Notes under the pieces: generated by a model | Seen by the model: the letters and a program-made list of their open reading frames with translations, nothing else | What the model was told of the DNA's origin: nothing | Databases searched by the model: none | Made by a program: the position numbers and the translations under genes | In this document: piece after piece, positions 50,169 through 58,701 of the stretch | Layout: each line of letters begins with the position of its first letter | Position numbering within the stretch: the first letter of the stretch is position 1 | DNA from: GCA-2737725 sp965229355 | GTDB lineage: Bacteria; Pseudomonadota; Alphaproteobacteria; Rhodospirillales; Rhodospirillaceae | Assembly (NCBI GenBank): GCA_965229355.1 | Contig: OZ245869.1 | Coordinates: forward strand, 434,001-498,000 | Reading direction: 5' to 3' | Length of the DNA: 64,000 nt

Positions 50169-52856
50169 CTAGAACGACTTACGCACTGTTAAAGCAAACA
50201 TACGCCCAATCGGGTTGGATGCAGTGGCATCGTAACCACCGCTACCATTAACGCTGGGCGCAATATTCACATAAGGCGGATCAATGTTGAACAGGTTCCG
50301 AACCTCAAATCCGACCGAAAGCCCATTCAAACTAAAGCCCTTTTCACCCGGCTCGTTATAACGCCAGTTCAAAGCTAGATCGATTGGCGTGTAGCTGGAG
50401 ACAGACTGGTTTGGTGTCACAGCCGTGCTGATATAGCCACCAACATGGTTTGCCAAAATGCGCACTGAGAACGGATCATGATCCCAAGTCACGCTTGCGC
50501 GTGCCTTGAATCTAAGTGGACGGAAGATGAGATCCAATTGATCGAGGATCGGCGCTGTCGGCGTAATTGCGACCTTGTAAGTGGTCAGATACGTACCCGC
50601 AGCATTGAATGTGAACGTGTCATTCGCGCCCGCATCCCACAAGTAGGTCATGTTAAAATCAAACCCACGTGTAATCGAACGGCCCAAGTTCTGGCTCCGT
50701 CCGTCGACAAACAATGTGACGTTTGCGGGGCTGCCACCTGGGAAAGATCCTGCTGCTAGTGTTACGCCTTGCGCTAAGAACTGCTGCACACGGGCAGCGG
50801 CATCTGCGCCCCGCAAAATAATACCAGTACCCGCAAACTGACTTTCACGCGTCAGAATGGCGAGGTCAGACAGGTAAGCGTTCACCTGATTTTTATAGTC
50901 GACGTCGAAGTAGGTCACGCCAACCTTTAGATTTTCGATCAGATCAGAATCGGCCCCAATCGACCACGTGGTTGCTGTTTCAGGCTTTAAGCCTAAGTTC
51001 TGGCCCGAAAGCGCAAACCCTTGCAGGGGCGCACCACCCGTGGGGTTTTGATAACTCTGACCGAAGAAGTTATTACTGTTGCCATAGATTTCAGGAATCG
51101 TTGGCGCACGGAAGGCCGTTCCGTAACTGCCATGAATCATAAAATCGGTAACGGGCGACCAGTTCACGCCAAACTTCGGGTTCGTTGTTTTGCCCACATC
51201 GCTATATTTGTCGTAACGAACAGCTGGGCTAAATTCCAATTTCTGAATGCCAGGCATCGCATTTTCTGCGCCGACAAGCGGAATAAACGTTTCGGCATAT
51301 AACGAGTCGACCTTCCGATCAAAAATACGGAAGACAATCGGCGTCCCCGGATTACCGCGCGCGGAACCCAATTCTGCGGTGAAGTCCTGACGCTCATATC
51401 CAGCCGCAACTTTCACTTCGCCGCCGGGCAATGTGAATAATGGGCCATTGAGGCGGATTTCTCCGGTTGTCAGCTTGCCATTGGTGGGCGCCAAAAAGAT
51501 TTGGTTAGCAAGATTAGTCAGCACCGTCGCGTTTGTGCGGCGCAGACCATACGGATCGAAAGCTGTATTTGGATCGCTACTGGCCAAAGCCGCATTCAGC
51601 GCTGCGTTGTTAACGCCATTGTAGGATTCAGAATTATCCTTGGTTTTACCAAAACCAACCAAACCCTCTAACTGCCAGTCATTCGGCAGCAGGAATTTCA
51701 GACCGGGCGTCACTTGATAGCTTTCCGCATAACCAGACGAGTGGTTGGCGGGTAAATCATTTCTGAAATTATAATCGATGGTGTAACTGGTGCCCGTGAA
51801 GCCAGCAGGTCGCACAAAGAAAGCGTTGGTTTGCGGCACTGTAATAGTTGCCGTTGAGAACGGGCTGTGACGGAAGAAATCACGCTTTGAATAAAAACCA
51901 TCTGCCTCAAACTTCAACCATTCTGTCAGCTCATAGCCGCCAGTGAAGTTGACCGAGTCATATTTTTGCTCCGGGATTAAATCCTGACCCGTCAACTCAT
52001 CGCAGCGGTTGGTCGTGCCTGCAACCAAGTTGCCAGCGGTCGCTTGCGTGACACCGTTGGCAGGAATGGCATATGTCGACGTCCCGGCACGAATTGTGCC
52101 TGGTGCGCACCGCGTGACACTATAATCGTTACCGCCAAAGGCCGTTTGATTGTTTCGGAAGAAGTCACGGTCATCACCGCTTAAGTTCGAGCGTTCAACA
52201 TGCTCAAACGCCAACATGAATTGGCCACGATCAAACACTTTGCCGACAGCAGCACCGACAGCATACTCATCAAACGCGCCATCATCAGACAAGCCACCGC
52301 GCGCGAATGCTTCAGCCCCATCAAGGGTACGGCGCGGCACCAAATTGACCACACCAGCAACTGCGTCTGAGCCGTAAATCGCCGAAGCGCCGTCAGCAAC
52401 GACTTCGATGCGCTCGACACCTAACGATGGAATCACAGAAGGGTCTGTTGATCGACTGTTATTGACAACACGGTGCCCATCAACCAGCACCAGCGTCGCG
52501 TAAGAGCCAATGCCACGCAAGTTGACCGTATTCCCGTAGACGATGTTGCCTGACCCACCAGCCTGACCGCGTGAGTTTTCAGAGACACCAAGGTCAAAGA
52601 CTTGCGGAATTTCTTTGATCATTTTGTCGATGGTAATCGAACCAGACGCTTCAATATCGGTTCGGTCCATTGAAATAACAGTCGACCCCACGGGGGCCAC
52701 GCCCCGCACGCGGCTGCCTGTGACGATAATTTCATCAAGCGCCACATCAGGGCTGGCATTCTGTGCCATCACTGCGCTTGAGAGACTGAGTGCAGCCAAG
52801 CTGCAGCTCAGACTCAATGCGAATTTCAAATTACTCCGTTTTAAACTTGCGTACAT
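50169..52856 (-). CDS. TonB-dependent outer membrane receptor
   Basis: An 895-residue receptor. It has a Sec signal (cleavage after VMA, residue 31), a TonB-box-like start VALDEIIVTGSRVRGVAPVG, plug motifs LVLVDGHRVVNNSRSTDPSV and IEVVADGASAIYGSDAVAGV, and a barrel whose last strand ends in ALTVRKSF with the expected C-terminal Phe. This type (VxVDGxR, DGASAIYGSDA) is common in sphingomonads and xanthomonads for plant- or sugar-related ligands. It follows the CocE gene after 47 bases and precedes the CapA-like gene by 26, in one leftward operon with a TRAP importer, so outer- and inner-membrane uptake are encoded together. Confidence 0.93.
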   Translation of the reverse strand: MYASLKRSNLKFALSLSCSLAALSLSSAVMAQNASPDVALDEIIVTGSRVRGVAPVGSTVISMDRTDIEASGSITIDKMIKEIPQVFDLGVSENSRGQAGGSGNIVYGNTVNLRGIGSYATLVLVDGHRVVNNSRSTDPSVIPSLGVERIEVVADGASAIYGSDAVAGVVNLVPRRTLDGAEAFARGGLSDDGAFDEYAVGAAVGKVFDRGQFMLAFEHVERSNLSGDDRDFFRNNQTAFGGNDYSVTRCAPGTIRAGTSTYAIPANGVTQATAGNLVAGTTNRCDELTGQDLIPEQKYDSVNFTGGYELTEWLKFEADGFYSKRDFFRHSPFSTATITVPQTNAFFVRPAGFTGTSYTIDYNFRNDLPANHSSGYAESYQVTPGLKFLLPNDWQLEGLVGFGKTKDNSESYNGVNNAALNAALASSDPNTAFDPYGLRRTNATVLTNLANQIFLAPTNGKLTTGEIRLNGPLFTLPGGEVKVAAGYERQDFTAELGSARGNPGTPIVFRIFDRKVDSLYAETFIPLVGAENAMPGIQKLEFSPAVRYDKYSDVGKTTNPKFGVNWSPVTDFMIHGSYGTAFRAPTIPEIYGNSNNFFGQSYQNPTGGAPLQGFALSGQNLGLKPETATTWSIGADSDLIENLKVGVTYFDVDYKNQVNAYLSDLAILTRESQFAGTGIILRGADAAARVQQFLAQGVTLAAGSFPGGSPANVTLFVDGRSQNLGRSITRGFDFNMTYLWDAGANDTFTFNAAGTYLTTYKVAITPTAPILDQLDLIFRPLRFKARASVTWDHDPFSVRILANHVGGYISTAVTPNQSVSSYTPIDLALNWRYNEPGEKGFSLNGLSVGFEVRNLFNIDPPYVNIAPSVNGSGGYDATASNPIGRMFALTVRKSF

Positions 52857-52903
52857 TTGCCTTCACTCCCCTGTTACGGCAGTACATCAAATAACTTTAA
52901 GCA

Positions 52904-54613
52904 CTAATCAGTTACTGGCAGCTCCACACGTGAGCCAGCATTACCACCACGCACGACAGTGAAAACCGGCGGGGGTGTTTGCATGATCTCTTTCAAATTG
53001 CGCTGACGTGGATCGGCACCTGCTATGGTGATGCGCAAGCGATTGCCGACCGGCATAACACGAGAAACTGGTGTTAAATCGATATCAAGATTAACCACCT
53101 CGCCTGGCTTAACGGGCGCAACATCAGCCTTGCGCCCCGAATGCCATGGCAGTCCCAATGTGTTGTAGGGCGCTTTCGCTAACTTACGGTGCGATAAAGC
53201 CAGCCTTCCAAATGCGACGACTTCGGATGCTCCATCTGCTGCGACTTGATCCAGATAAACCCAGACATCGGCATCGGTTTTATCAACCGCGACCTTTAAT
53301 CGTGCGACGGGGAAGCCGATCAATTTTAGTGGCTTTTCCAACGGCGCGCTGGTGTAGCTTAAGCCATGCTGCTCCATGGGCTTTGACCAGAACGCAAAGT
53401 AATCTGAGTCCGGCAGATTATAATCTGTGGTGAATTTATCGTTGCCCTGCTGCGATACACGTGCAGCAAGCTGGCCATCATTCGATGATCGCGCCGTACC
53501 GCTTTTGCCGCCCTCAAAATACCAACTGACAGGCTTAGCTGTGGTGCCCGGTAATTTGTCAGTGCGGGTCCAACCCTCACCTTCCACCCAATACGTCACG
53601 CGTGGTTCACGCGTTATCCCGTTATCGATACCTTTCAAGTGATAATCAAAGTAGCGCGTGACTTCGCCCGTAAAATCGTATTGCGGCGGCGGGACACAGT
53701 GGCTTCCAGGCCCAGCTAAAAATTTCCCACCAACGTTTGCCGCATTTAAGATTGCGTGTGCCGTGGGCTCATCTTGCCAATTGCTCCAGAAATAAGTGGC
53801 GACCCCGGATTTGCGAACCGTATCGAGATAGTTGTAAACGCCAACCTCTTCCCAAAAAGCATTCTTCGTAAATTCTGAAATGCTGTCGCGATATGGCATG
53901 CCGTACCACAAGCCTGCCATCGGCGTGTTCTTAGCGTGTTCAGCAACAGCGGCTTTCAGCATTGCGCCATCTTTATCGGCATCCACAGGAATGCTGGCTA
54001 AGTCTTCCGACAGTGGTTCGTCGGGGCGTGTATTGAATTGCGCGGTGATACCGCCACGTCTGACAAACCCGTATTTGTCGAGTTCAGTGGCGCCGATGAA
54101 AGCAGCCTTCAGTGATGGCGGCGCCGTCGTGGTGGTTTGGAATGTAGTGCCGCCCAAATAAGAGCAACCAATCATGCCCACCTTGCCGGTGGAGAACGGT
54201 TGCTTCGCCAACCATTCCACAAGGTCGTACCCATCTTGCGCTTCAGTGCGATCTTGAAAACCACGACGCGCACCAAAGGAAGCACCCTTGCCACGAATGT
54301 CAGCAGTCGCAACCACGTAGCCTGCTGAAATCAATGAGCGAAGCGCCAACCGATCTGACAAAGCGAGTTCAACCACCTTGCCCTCAGCGTCGGTAAAACG
54401 CGCGCGATATGGTGAGAAGGCGAAGATCACAGGTGTACGCGCTTGCATCACATCGCTGCCGCGCGCTGGGCGGTAGATGTTTACTGCCAGCTTGGTGCCA
54501 TCGCGAACGGGCACATAAATAGAATTGCGGGCGTAGTCGGGCCACGTCTCAGCCGCAGAAGATGCGGCATATATAAGTGTCAGCGTCGCAAGAACGCTTC
54601 CCAGCCTACCCAT
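52904..54613 (-). CDS. exported CocE/NonD family hydrolase (X-Pro dipeptidyl-peptidase S15 type)
   Basis: A 569-residue secreted enzyme. ATG 54613 follows GGGGAGG and starts a signal peptide (LGSVLATLTLIYAASSAAE); the open frame to 54715 is leader. The S15 hydrolase domain has YVPVRDGTKLAVNIYRPARG, the nucleophile elbow VGMIGCSYLGGTTFQ, WQDEPTAHA for the acid region and GPGSHCVPPPQY with the likely catalytic His. The C-terminal jelly-roll domain has VDKTDADVWVYLDQVAADG. Relatives are cocaine esterase, alpha-amino-acid ester hydrolase and glutaryl acylases. It opens the eleven-gene operon, diverges from the GntR gene, and probably makes the first cut outside the cytoplasm. Confidence 0.9.
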   Translation of the reverse strand: MGRLGSVLATLTLIYAASSAAETWPDYARNSIYVPVRDGTKLAVNIYRPARGSDVMQARTPVIFAFSPYRARFTDAEGKVVELALSDRLALRSLISAGYVVATADIRGKGASFGARRGFQDRTEAQDGYDLVEWLAKQPFSTGKVGMIGCSYLGGTTFQTTTTAPPSLKAAFIGATELDKYGFVRRGGITAQFNTRPDEPLSEDLASIPVDADKDGAMLKAAVAEHAKNTPMAGLWYGMPYRDSISEFTKNAFWEEVGVYNYLDTVRKSGVATYFWSNWQDEPTAHAILNAANVGGKFLAGPGSHCVPPPQYDFTGEVTRYFDYHLKGIDNGITREPRVTYWVEGEGWTRTDKLPGTTAKPVSWYFEGGKSGTARSSNDGQLAARVSQQGNDKFTTDYNLPDSDYFAFWSKPMEQHGLSYTSAPLEKPLKLIGFPVARLKVAVDKTDADVWVYLDQVAADGASEVVAFGRLALSHRKLAKAPYNTLGLPWHSGRKADVAPVKPGEVVNLDIDLTPVSRVMPVGNRLRITIAGADPRQRNLKEIMQTPPPVFTVVRGGNAGSRVELPVTD

Positions 54614-54631
54614 TCGAGCCTCCCCGCTCGG

Positions 54632-54643
54632 ATTGTCGACAAT
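54632..54643. promoter_or_regulatory. GntR-type operator A
   Basis: ATTGTCGACAAT is a perfect 12-base palindrome in the divergent promoter region of the CocE operon and the GntR gene. It matches operator B at 11 of 12 bases. The form is typical of FCD-type GntR sites. Confidence 0.65.
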
Positions 54644-54691
54644 TTCATCGGCTATATGCCAAAGTATTGCAAACAAAAAAGTGCCTACAAT

Positions 54692-54703
54692 ATTGTTGAC
54701 AAT
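54692..54703. promoter_or_regulatory. GntR-type operator B
   Basis: ATTGTTGACAAT lies 60 bases from operator A, centre to centre, and just before the likely GntR start, which suits autoregulation and possibly looping between the two sites. Because it covers the ATG at 54702, the gene probably starts further downstream. Confidence 0.65.
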
Positions 54704-54716
54704 GCTGCGTCGCAAA

Positions 54717-55406
54717 ATGAATCATGCGCACATGTCCACCGATTCCAGCACAACGGCCGGCCGAACACTCACCAGCACAGAACTGGTCGACTGGGTGCGC
54801 GACGGTATTCGTAAAGGCCGCTTTGTGCCGGGGCAGCGCCTTGTCGAGATCGACATCACACGTCAGACCGGCACCACCAGATCCAAAGTGCGCGAAGCAT
54901 TGCAGCGGTTAGAGGGCGAAGGGCTGGTTCAAATAGAAGAGTTTCGCGGCGCGTCAGTACGCACCGCGAGCTTGGAAGAAGTGCGGCAGATCTACCGTGC
55001 ACGCATGGCGCTTGAAGGCATCTCGGTCATCGACTTTGTGCACAACGCCAGCGCGGAACAGAAAGCGCGGCTGAACGAATTGCAAAACGAGCTTGAAGAG
55101 TGCGTTGAGAAGAACGCGCCAGAACGATTTGGCCGCCTCAATACTGAATGGCATCGCTTAATTGTGGAAGGTTCAGGCAACCTAGTGATTGCTGAAGCAT
55201 TACAACGCCTGAACGTCCCCATCCATCGGCTACTGTTTGAAAGCTTCTACAACGCTGAACGGTTACGCACAGCGGTGGCTGATCACCGCGTTATTCTGGC
55301 TGCCATCATGGCTGGTGACGGTGCACGCGCGGAAGCTGCCATGCGACAACACATCGGCGACGGATTTGAAACAATGGCACATATTGACCGTGAATTTCAT
55401 CGCTGA
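54717..55406 (+). CDS. GntR family transcriptional regulator, FCD subfamily
   Basis: A 229-residue regulator: the winged helix VDWVRDGIRKGRFVPGQRLV, then GTTRSKVREALQRLEGEGLV (residues about 20-70), followed by an all-helical FCD ligand domain with YRARMALEGISVIDFV, NTEWHRLIVEGSGN and VADHRVILAAIMAGDG; the His residues in the last two blocks match the usual metal site. It probably represses the divergent CocE-TonB-TRAP operon and itself through the two palindromes, released by a pathway acid. Starts at ATG 54717 or 54732 are both reasonable; the frame is open back to 54633 but that stretch contains the operators. Confidence 0.88.
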   Translation: MNHAHMSTDSSTTAGRTLTSTELVDWVRDGIRKGRFVPGQRLVEIDITRQTGTTRSKVREALQRLEGEGLVQIEEFRGASVRTASLEEVRQIYRARMALEGISVIDFVHNASAEQKARLNELQNELEECVEKNAPERFGRLNTEWHRLIVEGSGNLVIAEALQRLNVPIHRLLFESFYNAERLRTAVADHRVILAAIMAGDGARAEAAMRQHIGDGFETMAHIDREFHR

Positions 55407-55414
55407 TTCCAACG

Positions 55415-56260
55415 CTACTTCTTGAAGACGACGGTTTTACTCCCGTTCAGTAGCACGCGATCTTCAAGGATATTCGTAACTGCACGTGCAAGAACGCGTC
55501 GCTCGATATCGCGGCCCTTACGCACGAGATCATCCGGCGTATCGGCGTGGCTGATGTGTTCGACATCTTGATCAATGATTGGGCCTTCATCTAATTCCGC
55601 CGTTACAAAATGCGCTGTCGCCCCAATCATCTTGACGCCTCGAGAATGAGCCTGATGATACGGCTTAGCGCCTTTAAATCCGGGCAAGAAGCTATGGTGA
55701 ATATTGACGCAGCGTCCCGCTAAGTATGCGGACATATCATCCGATAAAATTTGCATATAACGAGCCAATACAATCAATTCGGCCTTCGATTTTTCAACAA
55801 CCTGTTTGATCTGCGCTTCTTGATCCGCCTTTGCACCAGCGACAACAGGAAGATGGTTGTAAGGGATATCTCCCATCGTTGTGAGGTTCAGCGCTTCTTT
55901 CGGATGGTTGGAGACAATGCCAACAACATCCATGTTCAACTCGCCAATGCGGTAACGGTACAAAAGATCGCCCAGACAGTGATCAAACTTTGAAACCAGC
56001 AGCAGCACGCGCTTTTTTTCATGCTGACTGCGCAAGGTCCATGTCATGCCAAACTCTTGAGCAATGGCACTAAACCTCTCTTTCAATTCAACAGAATCAT
56101 CGCCGTGATCAAACACGACGCGCATAAAAAATCGATTGGTTTCAGAATCTCCAAATTGCTGGGCTTCGTGGATGTTCGCTCCACTCTTGAACATCAGCCC
56201 CGAAATTTTAGCGACGATTCCAGGCCGATCTGTACAGGACAACGTCAGAATATATCTCAA
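55415..56260 (-). CDS. purU: formyltetrahydrofolate deformylase
   Basis: A 281-residue enzyme with an N-terminal ACT domain (LTLSCTDRPGIVAKISGLMF, residues 5-24 onwards) and a C-terminal formyl-transferase-fold domain: LLVSKFDHCLGDLLYRYRIG, VNIHHSFLPGFKGAKPYHQA with the Asn and His of the active site, and ATAHFVTAELDEGPIIDQDV with the Asp. It splits 10-formyl-THF to formate and THF. The start is TTG 56260, with GGAG six bases upstream. It diverges from ligM across a mirrored promoter repeat, so it is likely induced with vanillate demethylation to drain the methyl carbon as formate and regenerate THF. Confidence 0.93.
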   Translation of the reverse strand: MRYILTLSCTDRPGIVAKISGLMFKSGANIHEAQQFGDSETNRFFMRVVFDHGDDSVELKERFSAIAQEFGMTWTLRSQHEKKRVLLLVSKFDHCLGDLLYRYRIGELNMDVVGIVSNHPKEALNLTTMGDIPYNHLPVVAGAKADQEAQIKQVVEKSKAELIVLARYMQILSDDMSAYLAGRCVNIHHSFLPGFKGAKPYHQAHSRGVKMIGATAHFVTAELDEGPIIDQDVEHISHADTPDDLVRKGRDIERRVLARAVTNILEDRVLLNGSKTVVFKK

Positions 56261-56269
56261 TATTAGCTC

Positions 56270-56357
56270 CCATCCCCTAAAATTGCATGCAATTTCATCT
56301 TTTCTTATATTTGAACTGCGCTATGATGGCAATATTGCATGCAATTTTAGGGGATGG
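56270..56357. repeat. mirrored 24-nt inverted repeat with ATTGCATGCAAT operators (purU/ligM)
   Basis: A 24-base sequence occurs on opposite strands at 56270-56293 and 56334-56357, with 40 bases between. Each arm reads, towards its gene, the palindrome ATTGCATGCAAT and then TTTAGGGGATGG, which includes a ribosome site. Both genes therefore have the same operator at the same distance from the start. The palindrome resembles the form of VanR/GntR sites (ATTG-N4-CAAT). Confidence 0.8.
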
Positions 56358-56359
56358 CT

Positions 56360-57754
56360 ATGGTCGCGAAGAATTTAGAAGGCGTTTTGCAAGCTGGTGG
56401 CAATACCGTCGAGATGCTGCGGAATTCTAAAATTGGCGCCTATGTTTACCCGGTTGTCCCAACAGAATTCTCGAACTGGCGCGATGAGCAACGCGCATGG
56501 CGCGATAAGGCCGTGCTGTTTGATCAAACACACCACATGGTCGACCTGTTCATCAAAGGCCCGGATGCCTTAAAACTGGTGTCACATCTCGCAATTAACA
56601 CCTTCTCAAATTTTCCCGTCGATCGCGCGAAACAGTTCGTGCCTTGTAGCTATGATGGCCATGTCATTGGCGACGGCATTTTATTTCACTTAGGCCAAAA
56701 CGAATTAGTGTTCGTGGGCCGCGCGCCTTCTGCCAATTGGATTATGTTTCACGCCGAAACAGGCGGCTACAATGTCGAAATCATCAAGGATGATCGCTCG
56801 CCCTCCATGCCGATGGGCAAGCCGGTCACGCGCAAATATTACCGCTTCCAAATTCAAGGCCCGAATGCGCAGCAAGTCATCGCGAAACTTAATGGCGGCG
56901 CGTTCCCCGATATTAAGTTCTTCCATATGGGCCACATCACGATTGCGGGCCGCAAAGTGCGCGCGTTGCGTCACGGCATGGCTGGCGCGCCAGGGCTAGA
57001 GATTTTTGGCCCTTACGACGAATACCTCGACATCCGTGAAAAAATTATCGAAGCTGGCAAAGAGTTTGGACTGACACTGGTTGGATCGCGCACGTACGCC
57101 ACGAATACACTGGAGTCCGGGTGGATTCCTTCTCCCTTGCCTGCTGTGTATACAGGCGCAGAGATGAAAGCTTACCGCGAGTGGCTGCCGGCCAACAGTT
57201 ACGAGGCCACAGGTTCCATTGGTGGCAGCTTCGTATCGTCAAACATTGAAGACTACTATATGACGCCATATGCTTTGGGGTATGGCCCGTTCGTAAAATT
57301 CGACCACGACTTTATTGGCAGCGCGGCGTTGGAAAAGATGAACCCAGCAACACAACGCAAAAAAGTGACGCTGGCCTGGAACGGCGAAGATATGGCCAAG
57401 ATTTTCGGCTCATATTTCATGGGCTCAGAAAACTACAAATACTTCGACCTGCCTTTGGCCAATTACGCATCATCGAACTACGACGCGGTGATGAAAGGCG
57501 GCAAGACTGTTGGCGTTTCTATGTTCACAGGGTACAGCGCCAACGAGCGTACGGCTCTTTCGCTGGCCTCCGTCGATCCTGATATCGCGTTGGGCTCAGA
57601 AGTGACCGTTGTCTGGGGCGAACCCAACGGCGGCACACAGAAAACCACGGTCGAACGTCACAAACAAATCGAAGTCCGCGCTATCGTAAGCCCAATTCCA
57701 TACTCGAAAGTCGCACGCGAAACCTACGCCGATGGTTGGCGGACTGGGACATAA
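56360..57754 (+). CDS. ligM: THF-dependent vanillate/syringate-type O-demethylase (LigM-like)
   Basis: A 464-residue GcvT-fold aminomethyltransferase-like enzyme of LigM/DesA length (about 460-470): VFDQTHHMVDLF-like start (AVLFDQTHHMVDLFIKGPDA), GDGILFHLGQNELVFVGRAP, KYYRFQIQGPNAQQVIAKLN and YATNTLESGWIPSPLPAVYT. It transfers the methoxyl methyl of vanillate or 3-O-methylgallate to THF, giving 5-methyl-THF and protocatechuate or gallate. ATG 56360 has AGGGG at proper spacing; ATG 56354 is too close. It is followed after 1 base by a metF-like gene, as in Sphingobium. Which methoxy-aromatic it prefers is inferred from the ferulate genes at 35.9-39.7 kb. Confidence 0.88.
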   Translation: MVAKNLEGVLQAGGNTVEMLRNSKIGAYVYPVVPTEFSNWRDEQRAWRDKAVLFDQTHHMVDLFIKGPDALKLVSHLAINTFSNFPVDRAKQFVPCSYDGHVIGDGILFHLGQNELVFVGRAPSANWIMFHAETGGYNVEIIKDDRSPSMPMGKPVTRKYYRFQIQGPNAQQVIAKLNGGAFPDIKFFHMGHITIAGRKVRALRHGMAGAPGLEIFGPYDEYLDIREKIIEAGKEFGLTLVGSRTYATNTLESGWIPSPLPAVYTGAEMKAYREWLPANSYEATGSIGGSFVSSNIEDYYMTPYALGYGPFVKFDHDFIGSAALEKMNPATQRKKVTLAWNGEDMAKIFGSYFMGSENYKYFDLPLANYASSNYDAVMKGGKTVGVSMFTGYSANERTALSLASVDPDIALGSEVTVVWGEPNGGTQKTTVERHKQIEVRAIVSPIPYSKVARETYADGWRTGT

Positions 57755-57755
57755 G

Positions 57756-58622
57756 ATGACCATTCTGCCGACCATTACCACGCATCAGCCGCTCGCGCAG
57801 CTTTTGCACGAATACTCGGCTGAGGTGACATCGCCTGATCGCAAGTCATTAGATGCAGCTGCACTAATGATGCGGAAAGGGGCACGGGTTTATATCGCAG
57901 CCCTGCCTAGCGATGCGCCTGATGCACAAGTGTCAGTGGCAGCAAAGCTGAAGCAGGCGGGGCTCATTCCTGTCCCGCATATTGTCGCACGAAATATTCC
58001 CAATCGCGCCGCCCTCGATCAAACATTACGTCGCTTGACCCAGGAAGCCAGTGTAGACCGCGCGCTTATTCTGGGTGGCGATAAAGATCAGGCGGCCGGT
58101 GAATACGATTCCAGCTTGCAATTGATTCAAAGCGGACTGCTTGAAAAACACGGTATCAAGAAAATCGCACTTGGCTGTTATCCCGAAGGGCACCCGCGCA
58201 TACCTGACAACGTATTGCGTAAAGCATTGATTGATAAAATTAATGCCGCTACACAGGCCGGGCTTGAAGTGATCTTGATCAGCCAGGTTTGCTTCGAGGC
58301 TGCCCCCATCATCGCATTCATCAAAGACTTACGGCAGCAGGATATTACGGCACCCATACGTGTCGGTGTCGCGGGCCCAGCCAAACTCTCAACACTTTTG
58401 AAATACGCAGCCATCTGTGGCGTGGGCCCGTCATTGCGCGCGCTGACACGCCACAGCGGGCTTACAATGAACCTATTGCGCACAGAAACCCCGGAAGCAG
58501 TACTGACAGCCATCGCTGATGCCCAGGCGCATGATGCCTCGATGGGCGTTACGGGGATTCACTTTTTCACTTTTGCATCGCTTGCAAAGTCAATTGCCTG
58601 GGCGGAAGAACAACTGGTTTAA
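57756..58622 (+). CDS. metF: methylenetetrahydrofolate reductase family protein
   Basis: A 288-residue TIM-barrel flavoprotein-type protein of the MetF family: SPDRKSLDAAALMMRKGARV, LIPVPHIVARNIPNRAALDQ, RALILGGDKDQAAGEYDSSL, KIALGCYPEGHPRIPDN, and ILISQVCFEAAPIIAFI. In this setting it would run in the oxidative direction, converting the 5-methyl-THF formed by LigM to 5,10-methylene-THF. It starts 1 base after ligM. Sequence identity to core MetF looks low, so it is probably a pathway-specific copy rather than the methionine enzyme. Confidence 0.82.
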   Translation: MTILPTITTHQPLAQLLHEYSAEVTSPDRKSLDAAALMMRKGARVYIAALPSDAPDAQVSVAAKLKQAGLIPVPHIVARNIPNRAALDQTLRRLTQEASVDRALILGGDKDQAAGEYDSSLQLIQSGLLEKHGIKKIALGCYPEGHPRIPDNVLRKALIDKINAATQAGLEVILISQVCFEAAPIIAFIKDLRQQDITAPIRVGVAGPAKLSTLLKYAAICGVGPSLRALTRHSGLTMNLLRTETPEAVLTAIADAQAHDASMGVTGIHFFTFASLAKSIAWAEEQLV

Positions 58623-58684
58623 ACACTGTTGCGCTGCAGTGGTTACGTTATAGTCGCTATCATTTTCACCGCATCGCCAAGAGT

Positions 58685-58701
58685 CAGTTTTGTCAAAACT
58701 G
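58685..58701. promoter_or_regulatory. palindrome at the start of the second GntR gene
   Basis: CAGTTTTGTCAAAACTG is a perfect palindrome of 8 bases per arm around one central base. It covers a TTG (58690) that could start the GntR gene. If it is an operator, the ATG at 58708 is the more likely start. Confidence 0.4.
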
